Assembly: GCA_029941785.1 (NCBI GenBank)
Contig: JAPYTK010000001.1
Coordinates: forward strand, 30,919 to 94,918
DNA from: Polyangiaceae bacterium
GTDB lineage: Bacteria > Myxococcota_A > Polyangia > Polyangiales > Polyangiaceae
Direction: 5' to 3'
DNA: 64,000 nt
The notes under the pieces: model-generated
What the model was told of the DNA's origin: nothing
Seen by the model: the letters and a program-made list of their open reading frames with translations, nothing else
The model's database searches: none
Position numbers and translations under genes: made by a program
Shown: positions 43,014 through 51,883 of the stretch, piece by piece
Position numbering within the stretch: the first letter of the stretch is position 1
Layout: every line of letters begins with the position of its first letter

Positions 43014-45200
43014 ATGGATCCATGGGTAAGGAGATTCGTTCTGCTGCGACGCAAGACCCGTCGTGGCTTTCCGCTATTTGCGGCGACGTCGCTGAGCGCC
43101 TTGGTTGCGGTGCAAGCAGCCTACCCTTTTGGAACGGTCGCATTCGGAGCTTTCGCGAGCGTGCTGTTGCTGCTGCTCGCATCGAGGACTCTTGACCGCA
43201 CCCGCGCCGTCGATCACAACGCCTGGCGTGACGCCGAGCTCGGTGTTCTGTTGGTCATCGCCGCGTTCTCCACGGTGTTGCACCTCGACGGCTCCTTCGA
43301 TGGCCGTTTTTATCCGCTCGTCTACGTTGCCATTGCTATCACGAGCGCCTTCGCTCACCCGCGGGCTTCGCTCACGGTCATCAGCATGTGCTTGGTCATG
43401 ACCGCCGGGCTGCGAGTCATCGTATACGGCGGCCTCAACATCTACGATGCCATCCCCCACGTTGGCTTCTCCCTCGTCTTCGGTTTGCTCAACATGGTGT
43501 CCCTGCGCATGGAGGTGGCCCGCTTGCGCAAAGCCTCGCGACTCGAACTCGCAGAAGAGAGCCAACGTATCCGGGACAAGGCCCGCCACTATCGACTGCT
43601 TCGAGCGCCGACCCGTACGAACGCGAGTCACGAGCCCGCCCAGGAGCAAGCGAGCCCGCCGACGCAAACGGCGCAGCGCGATGAACAACGTCTTCTCCAA
43701 TCGGGCGTGGAAGAGATCCAGCTCTCGGTGCTTCTGTCTCTTCGGCTGCTACGCCAATGTCTGGGCGGGCACACGGTCATGCTGTTGTGGCTCGACGATG
43801 CCGCAAGACAACTCACGATCAGTGAACTGGTCACCGACGAGATCGAACTCAACGAGGGCCCCTTCTCGGTGCAGGACGGCATTCTCGGCGCCGTCATTGC
43901 CCAGCAGCGCCCGGTCGCAGTCGCGGAACTCAAGCCCAGCTATGTGCTGCCCTATTACTTGGACGTCTGCCCCGTGCAGGCGGTGTGCGCCGTCCCCGTC
44001 TATCAACATGGGTCCCTGCGCGGAGTCTTAGCCGTCGATCGCAAGGCCAACACGAGCTTCGGCCAATCGGAATGCCGTCTGGTCGAACAGTCGGCCCACT
44101 TCATTGCCCGCGCGATCGAAAACGAACGGGTCTTCGTGCAGCTCGAGCGGACGAAGGTCGAACAAGGCAAACTCTACCGTGCCGCCGAAACGCTTGGTGC
44201 GGCGGTCTCCTCCCAAGAGGTCGTTGACGCGGGCGTCGATAGTGCGCGCGAGATTGCCGCCGTGGACTTCGCTGCGTTTACGGCCTACTCCGACCCGCCA
44301 GCGCCTTTGCCCGGCGTGCCCCGCAGTCGAGGCCGCCACCGCATTCGCGCTGTTCGGGGCGAACGAGCGCTCGAACTACTCGGCAGCGAATTCAAGGAGA
44401 ACACGGGGCTCGTCTCGATGGCCCTGCGCAACCGCCACCCGCTGCCCTACCGCGGTGAATACGATCCGCGAAACCAGGTGGTGTTCACCAATGGCATCGA
44501 GCCCCCCGACATGCCCTCCTTGTTGGTGCTCCCGCTCGTCGTGCACGACAAACCCTTGGGCACGCTGGTCTTGGGTTCCTACACGATTGGCGCCTTCGGC
44601 GGCAGCGCCCGCGGTCTGCTCGAAGTGCTCGCTAGTCACATGGCCGTGTCCTTGGCCAACGCGCGCATGGTCCGCAAGCTTGAGGAACAAGCCAGAACCG
44701 ACGGACTCACGGGCTTGTTGAACAAACGTGCGATGCTCGACACCGCGGCAGAGAAGATACGAGCAGCTCAACGCTTCGGCCGACAGCTGAGCGTTTTGGT
44801 CACCGACATCGACCTCTTCAAGAACGTCAACGACACTCACGGTCACGATGTAGGGGACGTCGTCATCAAGGAGCTTGGCCGCATCCATGACCGCGTCAAA
44901 CGAGCCACCGATCATGTGGCGCGATTCGGCGGCGAAGAATTCGTCGTGATCTGCGAGGAAACCGGGCCCGAGGGCGCGCAACTCCTCGCCGAACGGATCC
45001 GAAATGAATTTGCGCTCACAACCTTCCATACGCGTGGCGAACCGATTCAGTGTACTTGCTCGGTAGGCGTGGCGACCTTCCCCCAGGCGGGCGAAACCTG
45101 GGAGGCGCTGTTCAAGGCAGCTGACACCGCGCTTTACGTTTCGAAACGCACGGGTCGAAACCGCGCCACCGTATTCGACGAGTCCATGACAGCGGCCTGA
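43014..45200 (+). CDS. Diguanylate cyclase with membrane region and two GAF-like domains
   Basis: Five or so hydrophobic helices (about 20-170) precede two GAF-like segments (about 235-390 and 400-560) and a GGDEF domain. RFGGEEF lies near 638 and the inhibitory site RATD is exactly five residues before it, so the enzyme should make cyclic di-GMP and be product-inhibited. DIDLFKNVNDTHGHDVGD carries the metal-binding Asp. It should raise c-di-GMP in response to a ligand bound by GAF or sensed in the membrane. I chose the ATG at 43014; a TTG/ATG form from 42960 adds only unlikely residues. Confidence 0.92.
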   Translation: MDPWVRRFVLLRRKTRRGFPLFAATSLSALVAVQAAYPFGTVAFGAFASVLLLLLASRTLDRTRAVDHNAWRDAELGVLLVIAAFSTVLHLDGSFDGRFYPLVYVAIAITSAFAHPRASLTVISMCLVMTAGLRVIVYGGLNIYDAIPHVGFSLVFGLLNMVSLRMEVARLRKASRLELAEESQRIRDKARHYRLLRAPTRTNASHEPAQEQASPPTQTAQRDEQRLLQSGVEEIQLSVLLSLRLLRQCLGGHTVMLLWLDDAARQLTISELVTDEIELNEGPFSVQDGILGAVIAQQRPVAVAELKPSYVLPYYLDVCPVQAVCAVPVYQHGSLRGVLAVDRKANTSFGQSECRLVEQSAHFIARAIENERVFVQLERTKVEQGKLYRAAETLGAAVSSQEVVDAGVDSAREIAAVDFAAFTAYSDPPAPLPGVPRSRGRHRIRAVRGERALELLGSEFKENTGLVSMALRNRHPLPYRGEYDPRNQVVFTNGIEPPDMPSLLVLPLVVHDKPLGTLVLGSYTIGAFGGSARGLLEVLASHMAVSLANARMVRKLEEQARTDGLTGLLNKRAMLDTAAEKIRAAQRFGRQLSVLVTDIDLFKNVNDTHGHDVGDVVIKELGRIHDRVKRATDHVARFGGEEFVVICEETGPEGAQLLAERIRNEFALTTFHTRGEPIQCTCSVGVATFPQAGETWEALFKAADTALYVSKRTGRNRATVFDESMTAA

Positions 45201-45246
45201 CCGCACAAGGCCTACGCTGGCCTCCCACCAGACCAACTGCTAGACC

Positions 45247-45756
45247 GTGGCCACGATGAGCGAAGACAAATCGAAGGCAGAAGTGACGGTTGACGGCGTG
45301 AGCGCGGAGACGCCTCGCGTCGAGGATCAGCCAACAGACGCGCCAGATCCCCAAGCGGAGCAGGCGGCATCGGACAGCGACACCGAAGAGAGCCCAGGAG
45401 CCCAGCTGAAACAAGGGCTGAGCCTGTTGTGGAAGGCCGCCACCGGAACCGCTCAAGAAATCAAACGTGAGATTGGTCGCTCCGGGGTCAGTGACACCCT
45501 TCAGCAAGCTGGTCGTGATTTGGAGAGCGCAGCCAACCAGGCAGCCCAGTCCCTCGAGAGCTTCATCGAGAAGGTCCAACCGAAGCCGCCTAAATACAGC
45601 CAACAATGGCCCCAGTCGCCGCCGCCCGAGACCACGTCCGACGAGACCGAGAAGCCCTCCAATCCGCCAGACCCCGAAGAGGCAAAAGACGGCGGCGCCA
45701 CCGAAACGGGCGAGCGCCGAGACATGCGTATTCAGGTCGATGACGATCAAACCTGA
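45247..45756 (+). CDS. Hypothetical acidic protein with central amphipathic helix
   Basis: Both ends are acidic and Pro/Glu-rich, probably disordered. The centre (LKQGLSLLWKAATGTAQEIKREIGRSG and SDTLQQAGRDLESAANQAAQSLESF, in part) forms long amphipathic helices reminiscent of apolipoprotein or phasin-like proteins that coat lipid or polymer surfaces. No signal peptide is present. The start is either the GTG at 45247 or the ATG at 45256. It follows the GGDEF gene by 46 bases on the same strand. Function unknown. Confidence 0.55.
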   Translation: MATMSEDKSKAEVTVDGVSAETPRVEDQPTDAPDPQAEQAASDSDTEESPGAQLKQGLSLLWKAATGTAQEIKREIGRSGVSDTLQQAGRDLESAANQAAQSLESFIEKVQPKPPKYSQQWPQSPPPETTSDETEKPSNPPDPEEAKDGGATETGERRDMRIQVDDDQT

Positions 45757-45779
45757 GCTTCACTTCCCCTTCATTCCAG

Positions 45780-45818
45780 TCACACTAGAATCTGGGAGCT
45801 TCTTCGGTTACAGTGTGA
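45780..45818. promoter_or_regulatory. Inverted repeat upstream of the receiver-XRE regulator
   Basis: TCACACT (45780-45786) and AGTGTGA (45812-45818) form a perfect 7-base inverted repeat, 25 bases apart, in the 135-base spacer before the regulator gene. A second, AT-rich stretch (ATCATAATT) follows immediately. It could be an autoregulatory operator or a weak hairpin; there is no U-run, so a terminator is less likely. Confidence 0.4.
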
Positions 45819-45879
45819 TCATAATTTGAGCTAGCTCGGCACTCACGAATCCGCGAGGCCGGACGCTAGAGCTTCACCG

Positions 45880-45885
45880 AGGAGG
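45880..45885 (+). promoter_or_regulatory. Perfect Shine-Dalgarno site of the receiver-XRE gene
   Basis: AGGAGG six bases before the ATG at 45892 predicts strong translation initiation and fixes the start. Confidence 0.85.
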
Positions 45886-45891
45886 AAAATC

Positions 45892-46500
45892 ATGGCGATT
45901 GAACTACCGCCGATGCGCATTCTGATCGTCGACGACGATCGGGCCATTTGTGACTACATGCAGACGCTTCTCGAGCGCGATGGCTACCAGGTCAAGACGA
46001 TGAGCAACCCGGTCGGCGTGATCGACGAGCTGAAGAGCGTCGATTACCACTTGGTCGTCTTGGACTTGATGATGCCAAAAAGGGACGGCATCGAGGTGAT
46101 GCGCGAGATCCGAAAACACGACAAGGATCTCGCAGTCGTGATTTTCACCGGCTACCCGAACCTCGACACCGCAGTAGCCTCCATGAAGCTCGACGCGGTC
46201 GACTACATCAAGAAGCCCTTCAACGTCGATGAGTTTCGTGACGTGATCGCTCGGGTCATGCGAAAAAAAGGGCTGAGTCTCACGCCAGAGAACGAGCTCC
46301 ACAAGGTGATCGGCGAGAACATCCGCCGCTCGCGCAAGGACAAGACGCTCACGCTCAAACAGATGTCCCGGCGCACCGGCCTGAGCGTCTCCCTTCTCTC
46401 ACAAATTGAACGTGCAGAAACGTCAGCGTCGATATCCTCCCTTTACAAGATTTCTGTCGGCCTTCAGACGCGCGTGCGCGATCTCTTTGGTAGCTATTGA
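45892..46500 (+). CDS. Response regulator: receiver domain fused to XRE-type HTH
   Basis: Residues 8-125 are a complete receiver: ILIVDDDRAIC (acidic pocket), phospho-acceptor D58 in VVLDLMMPKRDG, T86 in IFTGYPN and K108 in DYIKKPFNVDEF. After a short linker, residues 137-200 are an XRE/Cro helix-turn-helix (IGENIRRSRKDKTLTLKQMSRRTGLSVSLLSQIERAETS, in part TGLSVSLLSQIERAETS). Most response regulators carry OmpR, NarL or AAA+/Fis outputs, so an XRE output is uncommon. No kinase is adjacent; the orphan histidine kinase at 41390 is the nearest. The stop abuts the ATG of the TrpE-like gene with no spacer, so the two are translated as a pair. Confidence 0.9.
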   Translation: MAIELPPMRILIVDDDRAICDYMQTLLERDGYQVKTMSNPVGVIDELKSVDYHLVVLDLMMPKRDGIEVMREIRKHDKDLAVVIFTGYPNLDTAVASMKLDAVDYIKKPFNVDEFRDVIARVMRKKGLSLTPENELHKVIGENIRRSRKDKTLTLKQMSRRTGLSVSLLSQIERAETSASISSLYKISVGLQTRVRDLFGSY

Positions 46501-47652
46501 ATGACTGAAGCGCCCGAAATCCAGATCAAGACGGTCGACGACATAGGTATGGACGCCATCACGGCGTTTGCGAAATTACGAAGCTACACGCCTGGACGGG
46601 GCACTTATCTTTTCGAGGCGCTTGCCCCGGATGCTAACGCTGCGCGTTACTCCATCGTCGGTTATCGAGTAAATCGATCGGAGAGCATGCCGCCAGGCGT
46701 CGACGCCGTAGCCGTGCAGTGCGACGAGATGGCCGCACGCCCTCGGCCCGAATCGTTAGCGGAGGCCCTCGCTCTTGGTTGCATGGGCTACGTGAACTAT
46801 GGCGTCGCGACGCTCCGCCAGGGCATTCGCTTGTGCGACGACGAATCCACCGCTGGACAGTTCTTGGTCGGTGCCACCGTGATGGTGTTCGATCATGAAA
46901 ACGGACGGGTCACCGTAGCTGGCAGAAAAAAGGGCAACCTCGTCGAGCGGTGCATCTGGGAAGCGCAGAACGGACCCGCCATCGCTCAGCTCGAGGGTGT
47001 CGACGACAGCGCCCAACCCCAAGATGTTTCGAGCGTCATGCGCGACGAGAAATTCGCGGCCAAGGCCATTCGCGCCAAGGCCTTTGTCGGAGACGAGTTG
47101 CCTCGCCTGGTCCTCGCGCAAACTTACTACGCACCGGTCGGCGAGAGCGACCCCTTCAATGTCTACCGGGCGTGGAGAAAGCTAGCCTCGAACACTGGCA
47201 CGTCCAGCTTCGGCTACTACATCGATATGGGAGAAACACCCATGTCGCCACCTCTGCACGTCATGGGACTGAGCGATGAGTTGTTGTTCAGCAGACGCCG
47301 AGATGACGATGACGACGGCGATCCGGGATTGGTATTGGCCGACGCCCTGCCCCACCGAAAGACCACCGGAGATCCGCCCGATGTCGCGGCCAAACTGATT
47401 CGTCGCGTCGAAGACTCGAGTCGCCATCTCTGGGGGGGCGCCGTTGGCTATTTCTGCCCGGGAGGCGAATCACAGCTCGTGCTCGCTGACCGCACCATCA
47501 CAGCACAAAGTGGGAATTATTGGCACACGACGGGAGCCGAACTGACCGAAGAGGGGGACGCCATGGAGGCCCCCGAGTTGGCTCGCCACGCCGCGAGTCA
47601 GGGCCTCGCAGCCATCGCCATCGCGCAAGCTCAGCCGACAAAAACGTCCTGA
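46501..47652 (+). CDS. Core-deleted TrpE/PabB-like chorismate-binding homologue
   Basis: Both ends follow anthranilate/aminodeoxychorismate synthase component I: N-terminal TYLFEALAPDANAARYSIVGY, then GCMGYVNYG, VMVFDHENGRVTVAGR, LPRLVLAQTYYAP, DPFNVYRAWRKL and HVMGLSDELLFSRR, and finally WGGAVGYFCPGG and TTGAELTEEGDAMEAPE. Between LLFSRR (about 262) and GGAVGY (about 312), more than 100 residues usually found there are missing. These include the P-I-A-G-T, DL-RND and His-containing motifs that bind Mg-chorismate. At 383 aa it should be catalytically dead, possibly a ligand sensor. It directly follows the receiver-XRE gene with no gap. Confidence 0.78.
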   Translation: MTEAPEIQIKTVDDIGMDAITAFAKLRSYTPGRGTYLFEALAPDANAARYSIVGYRVNRSESMPPGVDAVAVQCDEMAARPRPESLAEALALGCMGYVNYGVATLRQGIRLCDDESTAGQFLVGATVMVFDHENGRVTVAGRKKGNLVERCIWEAQNGPAIAQLEGVDDSAQPQDVSSVMRDEKFAAKAIRAKAFVGDELPRLVLAQTYYAPVGESDPFNVYRAWRKLASNTGTSSFGYYIDMGETPMSPPLHVMGLSDELLFSRRRDDDDDGDPGLVLADALPHRKTTGDPPDVAAKLIRRVEDSSRHLWGGAVGYFCPGGESQLVLADRTITAQSGNYWHTTGAELTEEGDAMEAPELARHAASQGLAAIAIAQAQPTKTS

Positions 47653-47750
47653 TTCCAAGAGCCCACGCACAGTCTCACGACGCCATGCGTCAAGACGATG
47701 TGACCGTCTCGTGACATGACTTCGGCGCCAGGCTTGCTAGTTCATCAGCG

Positions 47751-48638
47751 ATGGAAACGCCACGAGACCACTTGAGAGAGAACATGAACTGGGCTGCGAG
47801 CGTGCCCTTCATATTGATACACTTGGTCCCGCTCGCGATCATTTTCACCGGAGTCACCGCGCGCTCAGTGATCTTGTGCGTCACGTTGTATTTCGTCCGC
47901 ATGTTCTTCATCACCGCGGGCTTTCACCGGTACTTCTCGCACCGAAGCTACAAGATGGGCCGCATCATGCAGTTCCTTATGGCCTTCGGGGGCACGACCT
48001 CCGCACAAAAGGGCGTGCTCTGGTGGGCCGCCCATCACCGTCACCACCACAAGCACTCCGACGAAGAGAGCGACATTCACTCGCCGCGCCACGGGTTTTG
48101 GTGGAGCCACGCCGGTTGGATTCTCTGCGACAAATACAACGAGACGCGGTTCGACTTGATCCCTGATTTGGCGAAGTACCCAGAGCTACGCTGGCTCAAT
48201 CGCTTTCACTTGGTTCCGCCAACCATGCTCGCCATCGCCTGCGTCGCGATCGATGGCTGGCCCGGGCTGGTCATCGGCTTCTTTCTGTCGACCGCCGTGC
48301 TGTACCACGGCACCTTCACGATCAACTCGCTGACGCACGTGTTCGGGCGCCGGCGGTACGTCACCGCAGACACGAGCCGCAACTCGCTCATCCTGGCCCT
48401 GATCACGCTGGGCGAGGGATGGCACAACAATCACCACTACTATCAACGAGCCACCAACCAGGGGTTCTTTTGGTGGGAGATCGACATCAGCTTCTACGTG
48501 CTGAAGTTGCTGTCCTGGCTGCGCCTCGTCCGGGGCATTCATACGCCTCCACAGCGCGTACTCGACAGCAACCGCGTGAAAGACGGCTGCATCGACGTGG
48601 GCATGCTGACGGCACGAGGGAAGTTCCTCTCCGCCTGA
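47751..48638 (+). CDS. Membrane fatty-acid desaturase (acyl-CoA delta-9 type)
   Basis: The three histidine boxes of di-iron acyl desaturases are intact: HRYFSH (59-64), HHRHHHKHSDEESDIHSPRHGFWWSHAGW (first part HHRHHHKHSD, about 95-104) and HNNHH near 225, with four or so membrane helices. The arrangement is that of stearoyl-CoA desaturases, which insert a cis double bond in the acyl chain using O2 and an electron donor; no fused cytochrome b5 is present. It probably sets membrane fluidity. Promoter lies in the 98-base gap after the TrpE-like gene. It converges on dnaJ/cbpA. Confidence 0.92.
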   Translation: METPRDHLRENMNWAASVPFILIHLVPLAIIFTGVTARSVILCVTLYFVRMFFITAGFHRYFSHRSYKMGRIMQFLMAFGGTTSAQKGVLWWAAHHRHHHKHSDEESDIHSPRHGFWWSHAGWILCDKYNETRFDLIPDLAKYPELRWLNRFHLVPPTMLAIACVAIDGWPGLVIGFFLSTAVLYHGTFTINSLTHVFGRRRYVTADTSRNSLILALITLGEGWHNNHHYYQRATNQGFFWWEIDISFYVLKLLSWLRLVRGIHTPPQRVLDSNRVKDGCIDVGMLTARGKFLSA

Positions 48639-48695
48639 GCGAGAGCGTGGCGACTGCAGACCAGCCGTCCTTGGGCAGCTGCAATCAGGGAAGGC

Positions 48696-49676
48696 TCACC
48701 AGTCGATGTCGGCGCGCGGATCGAACGGCATGCCCCCGAGCACGTCGAGCGCCTCGCCGAGCTCTTTTTCGTCGTGCTTGCTCACGCCAGCGGTAAGATC
48801 GGTGGACGTAGGATAACGGACCAGAAAACGGACGAACATGTCTCCGGGGTTCTTCTTCTTGCGCTCGACTCCCTTGCCTCGCAATCGCACGCGGTCGCCA
48901 CTTTGCGTGCCGGCTGGCACCGTGAGCTTCACCTCGCCGTCGGGCGTGGGCACGCGCACCTGGGCACCGAGGTAGGCCTCGGCGATGGTGATCGGCAGAT
49001 CGAGTAGGAGGTCCGCGCCATCTCGTTTGAAGTACGGGTGCGAAGACACCTTCAAGGTGAGCAACAGATCGCCTGGCGGACCGCCGCGCGTTCCCGCTGC
49101 GCCCTTGCCCTTGACGCGCACACGACCGCCGTCTTTGGCGCCCGGCGGGATCCTCACCGTGAGGGTCTCACCGCCTTGTCCTCTCGGCGTAAGCTTCAGC
49201 ATGGTGCCGCGTATAGCGTCGACGAAATCGAGCTTCACTGTGCTCTTCCTGTCGGCTCCGCGTGCCGCGGGAGCTGCGCGGTGCTGAGCCGTCGGGTCGT
49301 CGCCACGCGTCCGGCGGAAGAGATCGCCCAGCATATCGCCAAGACCACCGCCCCCGCCGTGGACAAAAAGGTCGTCGAGATTGACTGCGCCTCCTCCGCC
49401 AGGGCCACCAAACCCCCCAAAACCCTGAGCGGCTCGGGCGCGGTTGGCATCAAAGCCAGGCTGCAGGCTGAGCTCGCCAAACTCGTCGTAGAGCTTGCGG
49501 CGCTTCGCGTCGCCAAGCACTTCGTAGGCGCTCGTGACCTCTTTGAAGCGCTGTTCAGCGCGTTTCCCGGGGTTCCGGTCCGGGTGGAGCTGAGAGGCGA
49601 GTTTTCGATACGCCTTCTTGATATCCTTGTTCTCAGCACTTCGGGAGACACCGAGCGCCGCGTACGGGTCCTTCAC
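48696..49676 (-). CDS. CbpA-like DnaJ co-chaperone
   Basis: A J domain occupies 1-70 with HPD at 31-33 (QLHPDRNPGKRAEQRFKEV), the tripeptide that stimulates DnaK. A Gly/Phe-rich region (FGGFGGPGGGG) and two C-terminal substrate-binding beta domains follow (LTVRIPPGAKDGGRVRVKGKG, LTVPAGTQSGDRVRLRGKG). The zinc-finger cysteines of true DnaJ are absent, so it is the CbpA/type-B class. The GTG start at 49676 lies four bases after the stop of the serine-protease gene, suggesting co-translation. Confidence 0.92.
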   Translation of the reverse strand: MKDPYAALGVSRSAENKDIKKAYRKLASQLHPDRNPGKRAEQRFKEVTSAYEVLGDAKRRKLYDEFGELSLQPGFDANRARAAQGFGGFGGPGGGGAVNLDDLFVHGGGGGLGDMLGDLFRRTRGDDPTAQHRAAPAARGADRKSTVKLDFVDAIRGTMLKLTPRGQGGETLTVRIPPGAKDGGRVRVKGKGAAGTRGGPPGDLLLTLKVSSHPYFKRDGADLLLDLPITIAEAYLGAQVRVPTPDGEVKLTVPAGTQSGDRVRLRGKGVERKKKNPGDMFVRFLVRYPTSTDLTAGVSKHDEKELGEALDVLGGMPFDPRADIDW

Positions 49677-49680
49677 CCGC

Positions 49681-51198
49681 TCAACTTAAGTCGCGCGCTG
49701 CATGCCGACAAGCCCCGCGACGACGACGACCCAACAAGGCCAATCCGAGGAGGGAGACGATGGCCCACGGCCTGCTGCTGCGGCGGCCGTTGGAGGGCAG
49801 GTAGTGGCAGCTACTGACGACATAACCGCCGCGCTTGATGCCAGAGCCGCCGCCCGTCGCGGCTGCCGTGCCATTCGCAGCTGTAGCCGCGCCGCCCATT
49901 CCGACCGGGTCCATTCCACCCGCGCCACCCGCGCCCGTGGTTTCACCACCGCCGGTGCCCGTGCTACCGCCGCAACTGTCCACACAGGTCGCGGACAGGC
50001 AGCCCCGAAGGTCTTGATAGGCCGCGTTGCTGTCGCACTCCGAGCCCGGGGCGACAGCATAAAAACAACTGAAACACTCCGGATCGACGGCACACGCCTT
50101 CGCGCGGTCGCAGCACGAAGCCTCCATGCAACCGTCGCAACTCTCCACCGGGTGCGTGAGACCACAGGTGGGAGGCGGCTCACACTTGCTGTCGCCTACA
50201 CACTCCGTGGCGCAAGCCGTGTTGCAGACGCAAGCGAATATCGCGTCGTACAAAGCCGCCCCCGCCACGTTGTCGATGCGACATTTCATCGCGCACGACG
50301 CGCTGAAACAACCGCCGAGGCACTGCAGAAAACTGACGCAGCCGCCGGCCGATTCGTCATCCCAACAAGCGCCGAGCTTGGAACTGCAGAGCCCGTTCTT
50401 GATGTGGGCGTCGCTGCACACATCGCAGCTCTCCGGCAAGTACGGCGTGCCGTTGATCGCCGGCTCGATAAAACTGTCGAACACTGCCGATACGCGCGCT
50501 GCGATCGCGTAGGACGAGCAAGCGGGGCGGGAGTCTCCCGTCACGGCGGAGTTCACCCCCGCGACGTACTCCGTGCCGCCCGTCGTAAACAGTGCGGCGC
50601 CGCCGCTATCACCAAAACACATGCCTCCCGTTTTTTGGTTGATGAGGAAACGCACAGCCGACGGCTCTTCGACCGACAGCAGCTTGTGATTGCGCAGCGT
50701 GTTGTTGTTGTTCTCGGTTTGTCCGTAACCAACGACGTCGAGTTTGTGACCCTTGTTGATGCTGTCCTTCGCCGGAGGCATGGCCTCGATCATCGGCGTG
50801 CTGGCGGTGGCGCCAGAGAACTCGAGCACGGCAAAATCGAGCGCCCCACTCTGGGTCCACGCGGGATGCTCGTAGGTCTTCGTGACGGGGTACTTCACAT
50901 CCCACTGGTTCTTGGCGTGGGAGTTCCCCTGCCGAAGTTCGCCCTTGTTGTTGGACTTGAGGCAGTGAGCGGCCGTCAGCGCCCAACCCGTGTCACCCTG
51001 CACCTCGATGATCGTCGCGGAGCACTTGCCGCCCATGTGGTAGCTGACGACGGCCTGGTGCGTCGTGTCGGGACTGCCGTTGACAATCGCATCGCTTCGA
51101 GCGCCGACCGGCTCGTCCATCAAATCCCCCACGGATTCTCCTTCCGGACCACAAGCCATCACGAATAGCCCGAAGCCGAAACACGCCAGCTTGCGCAT
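49681..51198 (-). CDS. Secreted trypsin-fold serine protease with MYXO-CTERM-like tail
   Basis: A lipoprotein-like signal ends in FVMACG (Cys16). The S1 chymotrypsin fold starts with the activation-type AIVNGSPDTT and holds the triad H78 (TAAHC), D121 (ALDFAV) and S198 (GDSGG). The residue at the base of the specificity pocket (six before the Ser) is Gly, so trypsin-like Arg/Lys specificity is unlikely. A Cys-rich region (about 255-410) and Gly/Thr linker follow. The tail has a hydrophobic helix (PWAIVSLLGLALLGRRRRG), like the MYXO-CTERM sorting signal. The start is fixed by AAAGGAG upstream. Confidence 0.9.
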   Translation of the reverse strand: MRKLACFGFGLFVMACGPEGESVGDLMDEPVGARSDAIVNGSPDTTHQAVVSYHMGGKCSATIIEVQGDTGWALTAAHCLKSNNKGELRQGNSHAKNQWDVKYPVTKTYEHPAWTQSGALDFAVLEFSGATASTPMIEAMPPAKDSINKGHKLDVVGYGQTENNNNTLRNHKLLSVEEPSAVRFLINQKTGGMCFGDSGGAALFTTGGTEYVAGVNSAVTGDSRPACSSYAIAARVSAVFDSFIEPAINGTPYLPESCDVCSDAHIKNGLCSSKLGACWDDESAGGCVSFLQCLGGCFSASCAMKCRIDNVAGAALYDAIFACVCNTACATECVGDSKCEPPPTCGLTHPVESCDGCMEASCCDRAKACAVDPECFSCFYAVAPGSECDSNAAYQDLRGCLSATCVDSCGGSTGTGGGETTGAGGAGGMDPVGMGGAATAANGTAAATGGGSGIKRGGYVVSSCHYLPSNGRRSSRPWAIVSLLGLALLGRRRRGACRHAARDLS

Positions 51199-51346
51199 GG
51201 ACACTCCTTTCTCGCCCCCAGCTAGGGGCCCTCGCCACATGATAGCGCCTCATCCCAGTTCGGCAAGCTCGCACGATCACACTAGAAATCTACACTCGGC
51301 CGCGATGCCCTGGCACACCTACGGCGGTGGTTGTACGGTGGTGCGG

Positions 51347-51883
51347 ATGCGGCGAACTCACCCGACGAAAACTCTACGTATCGTCCTGGCTGCAAGCCTC
51401 GTCGCCGCGAGTTTGACCGCATGCGGCGGCGCGACCTTCGATGGTCACATCTACCGTGGAGATGGCTTCGCCTTTCAGATCCCCAGCCAACCCGCTCACT
51501 ACCGGCGAATGAGCCATTCGGGAGACGAATTGGCGTGGCAAGACACCAAGAGCGGTGGCCACGTGCTGTTGGCAGGACGTTGCGGCACCGACCGCGATGA
51601 TGTTCCGCTCGTCGCTCTCACGCGGCACCTCTTCCTCCAATTCACCGAGCGGAAGACGATTCAGCAAGAGGTCTTGCCGTTCGACAATCGCGAAGCCATG
51701 CACACCATGATGGATGCAAAGCTGGACGGCGTGCCGATGCGCTACGACGCGTGGGTGCTTAAGAAGGACGGTTGCATCTACGACCTTCTCTACTTCAATG
51801 CGCCTGGCCGCTTCGAGGCCGGGCTCGCTGATTTTCGGCGCGTCCTAGGAGGATTCGCGACCTTGAGTTCAAACCATGAGTGA
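51347..51883 (+). CDS. Hypothetical lipoprotein preceding mlaE
   Basis: A 178-residue lipoprotein with signal RIVLAASLVAASLTACGG (lipobox LTAC). The mature part (YRGDGFAFQIPSQPAHYRR, ELAWQDTKSGGHVLLAGRC, YDLLYFNAPGRFEAGLADF) looks like a small alpha/beta domain of the kind used to bind another envelope component. I chose the ATG at 51347. The last eight bases overlap the MlaE gene, so they are translated together; it may be an accessory factor of that transporter. I do not recognise the family. Confidence 0.7.
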   Translation: MRRTHPTKTLRIVLAASLVAASLTACGGATFDGHIYRGDGFAFQIPSQPAHYRRMSHSGDELAWQDTKSGGHVLLAGRCGTDRDDVPLVALTRHLFLQFTERKTIQQEVLPFDNREAMHTMMDAKLDGVPMRYDAWVLKKDGCIYDLLYFNAPGRFEAGLADFRRVLGGFATLSSNHE

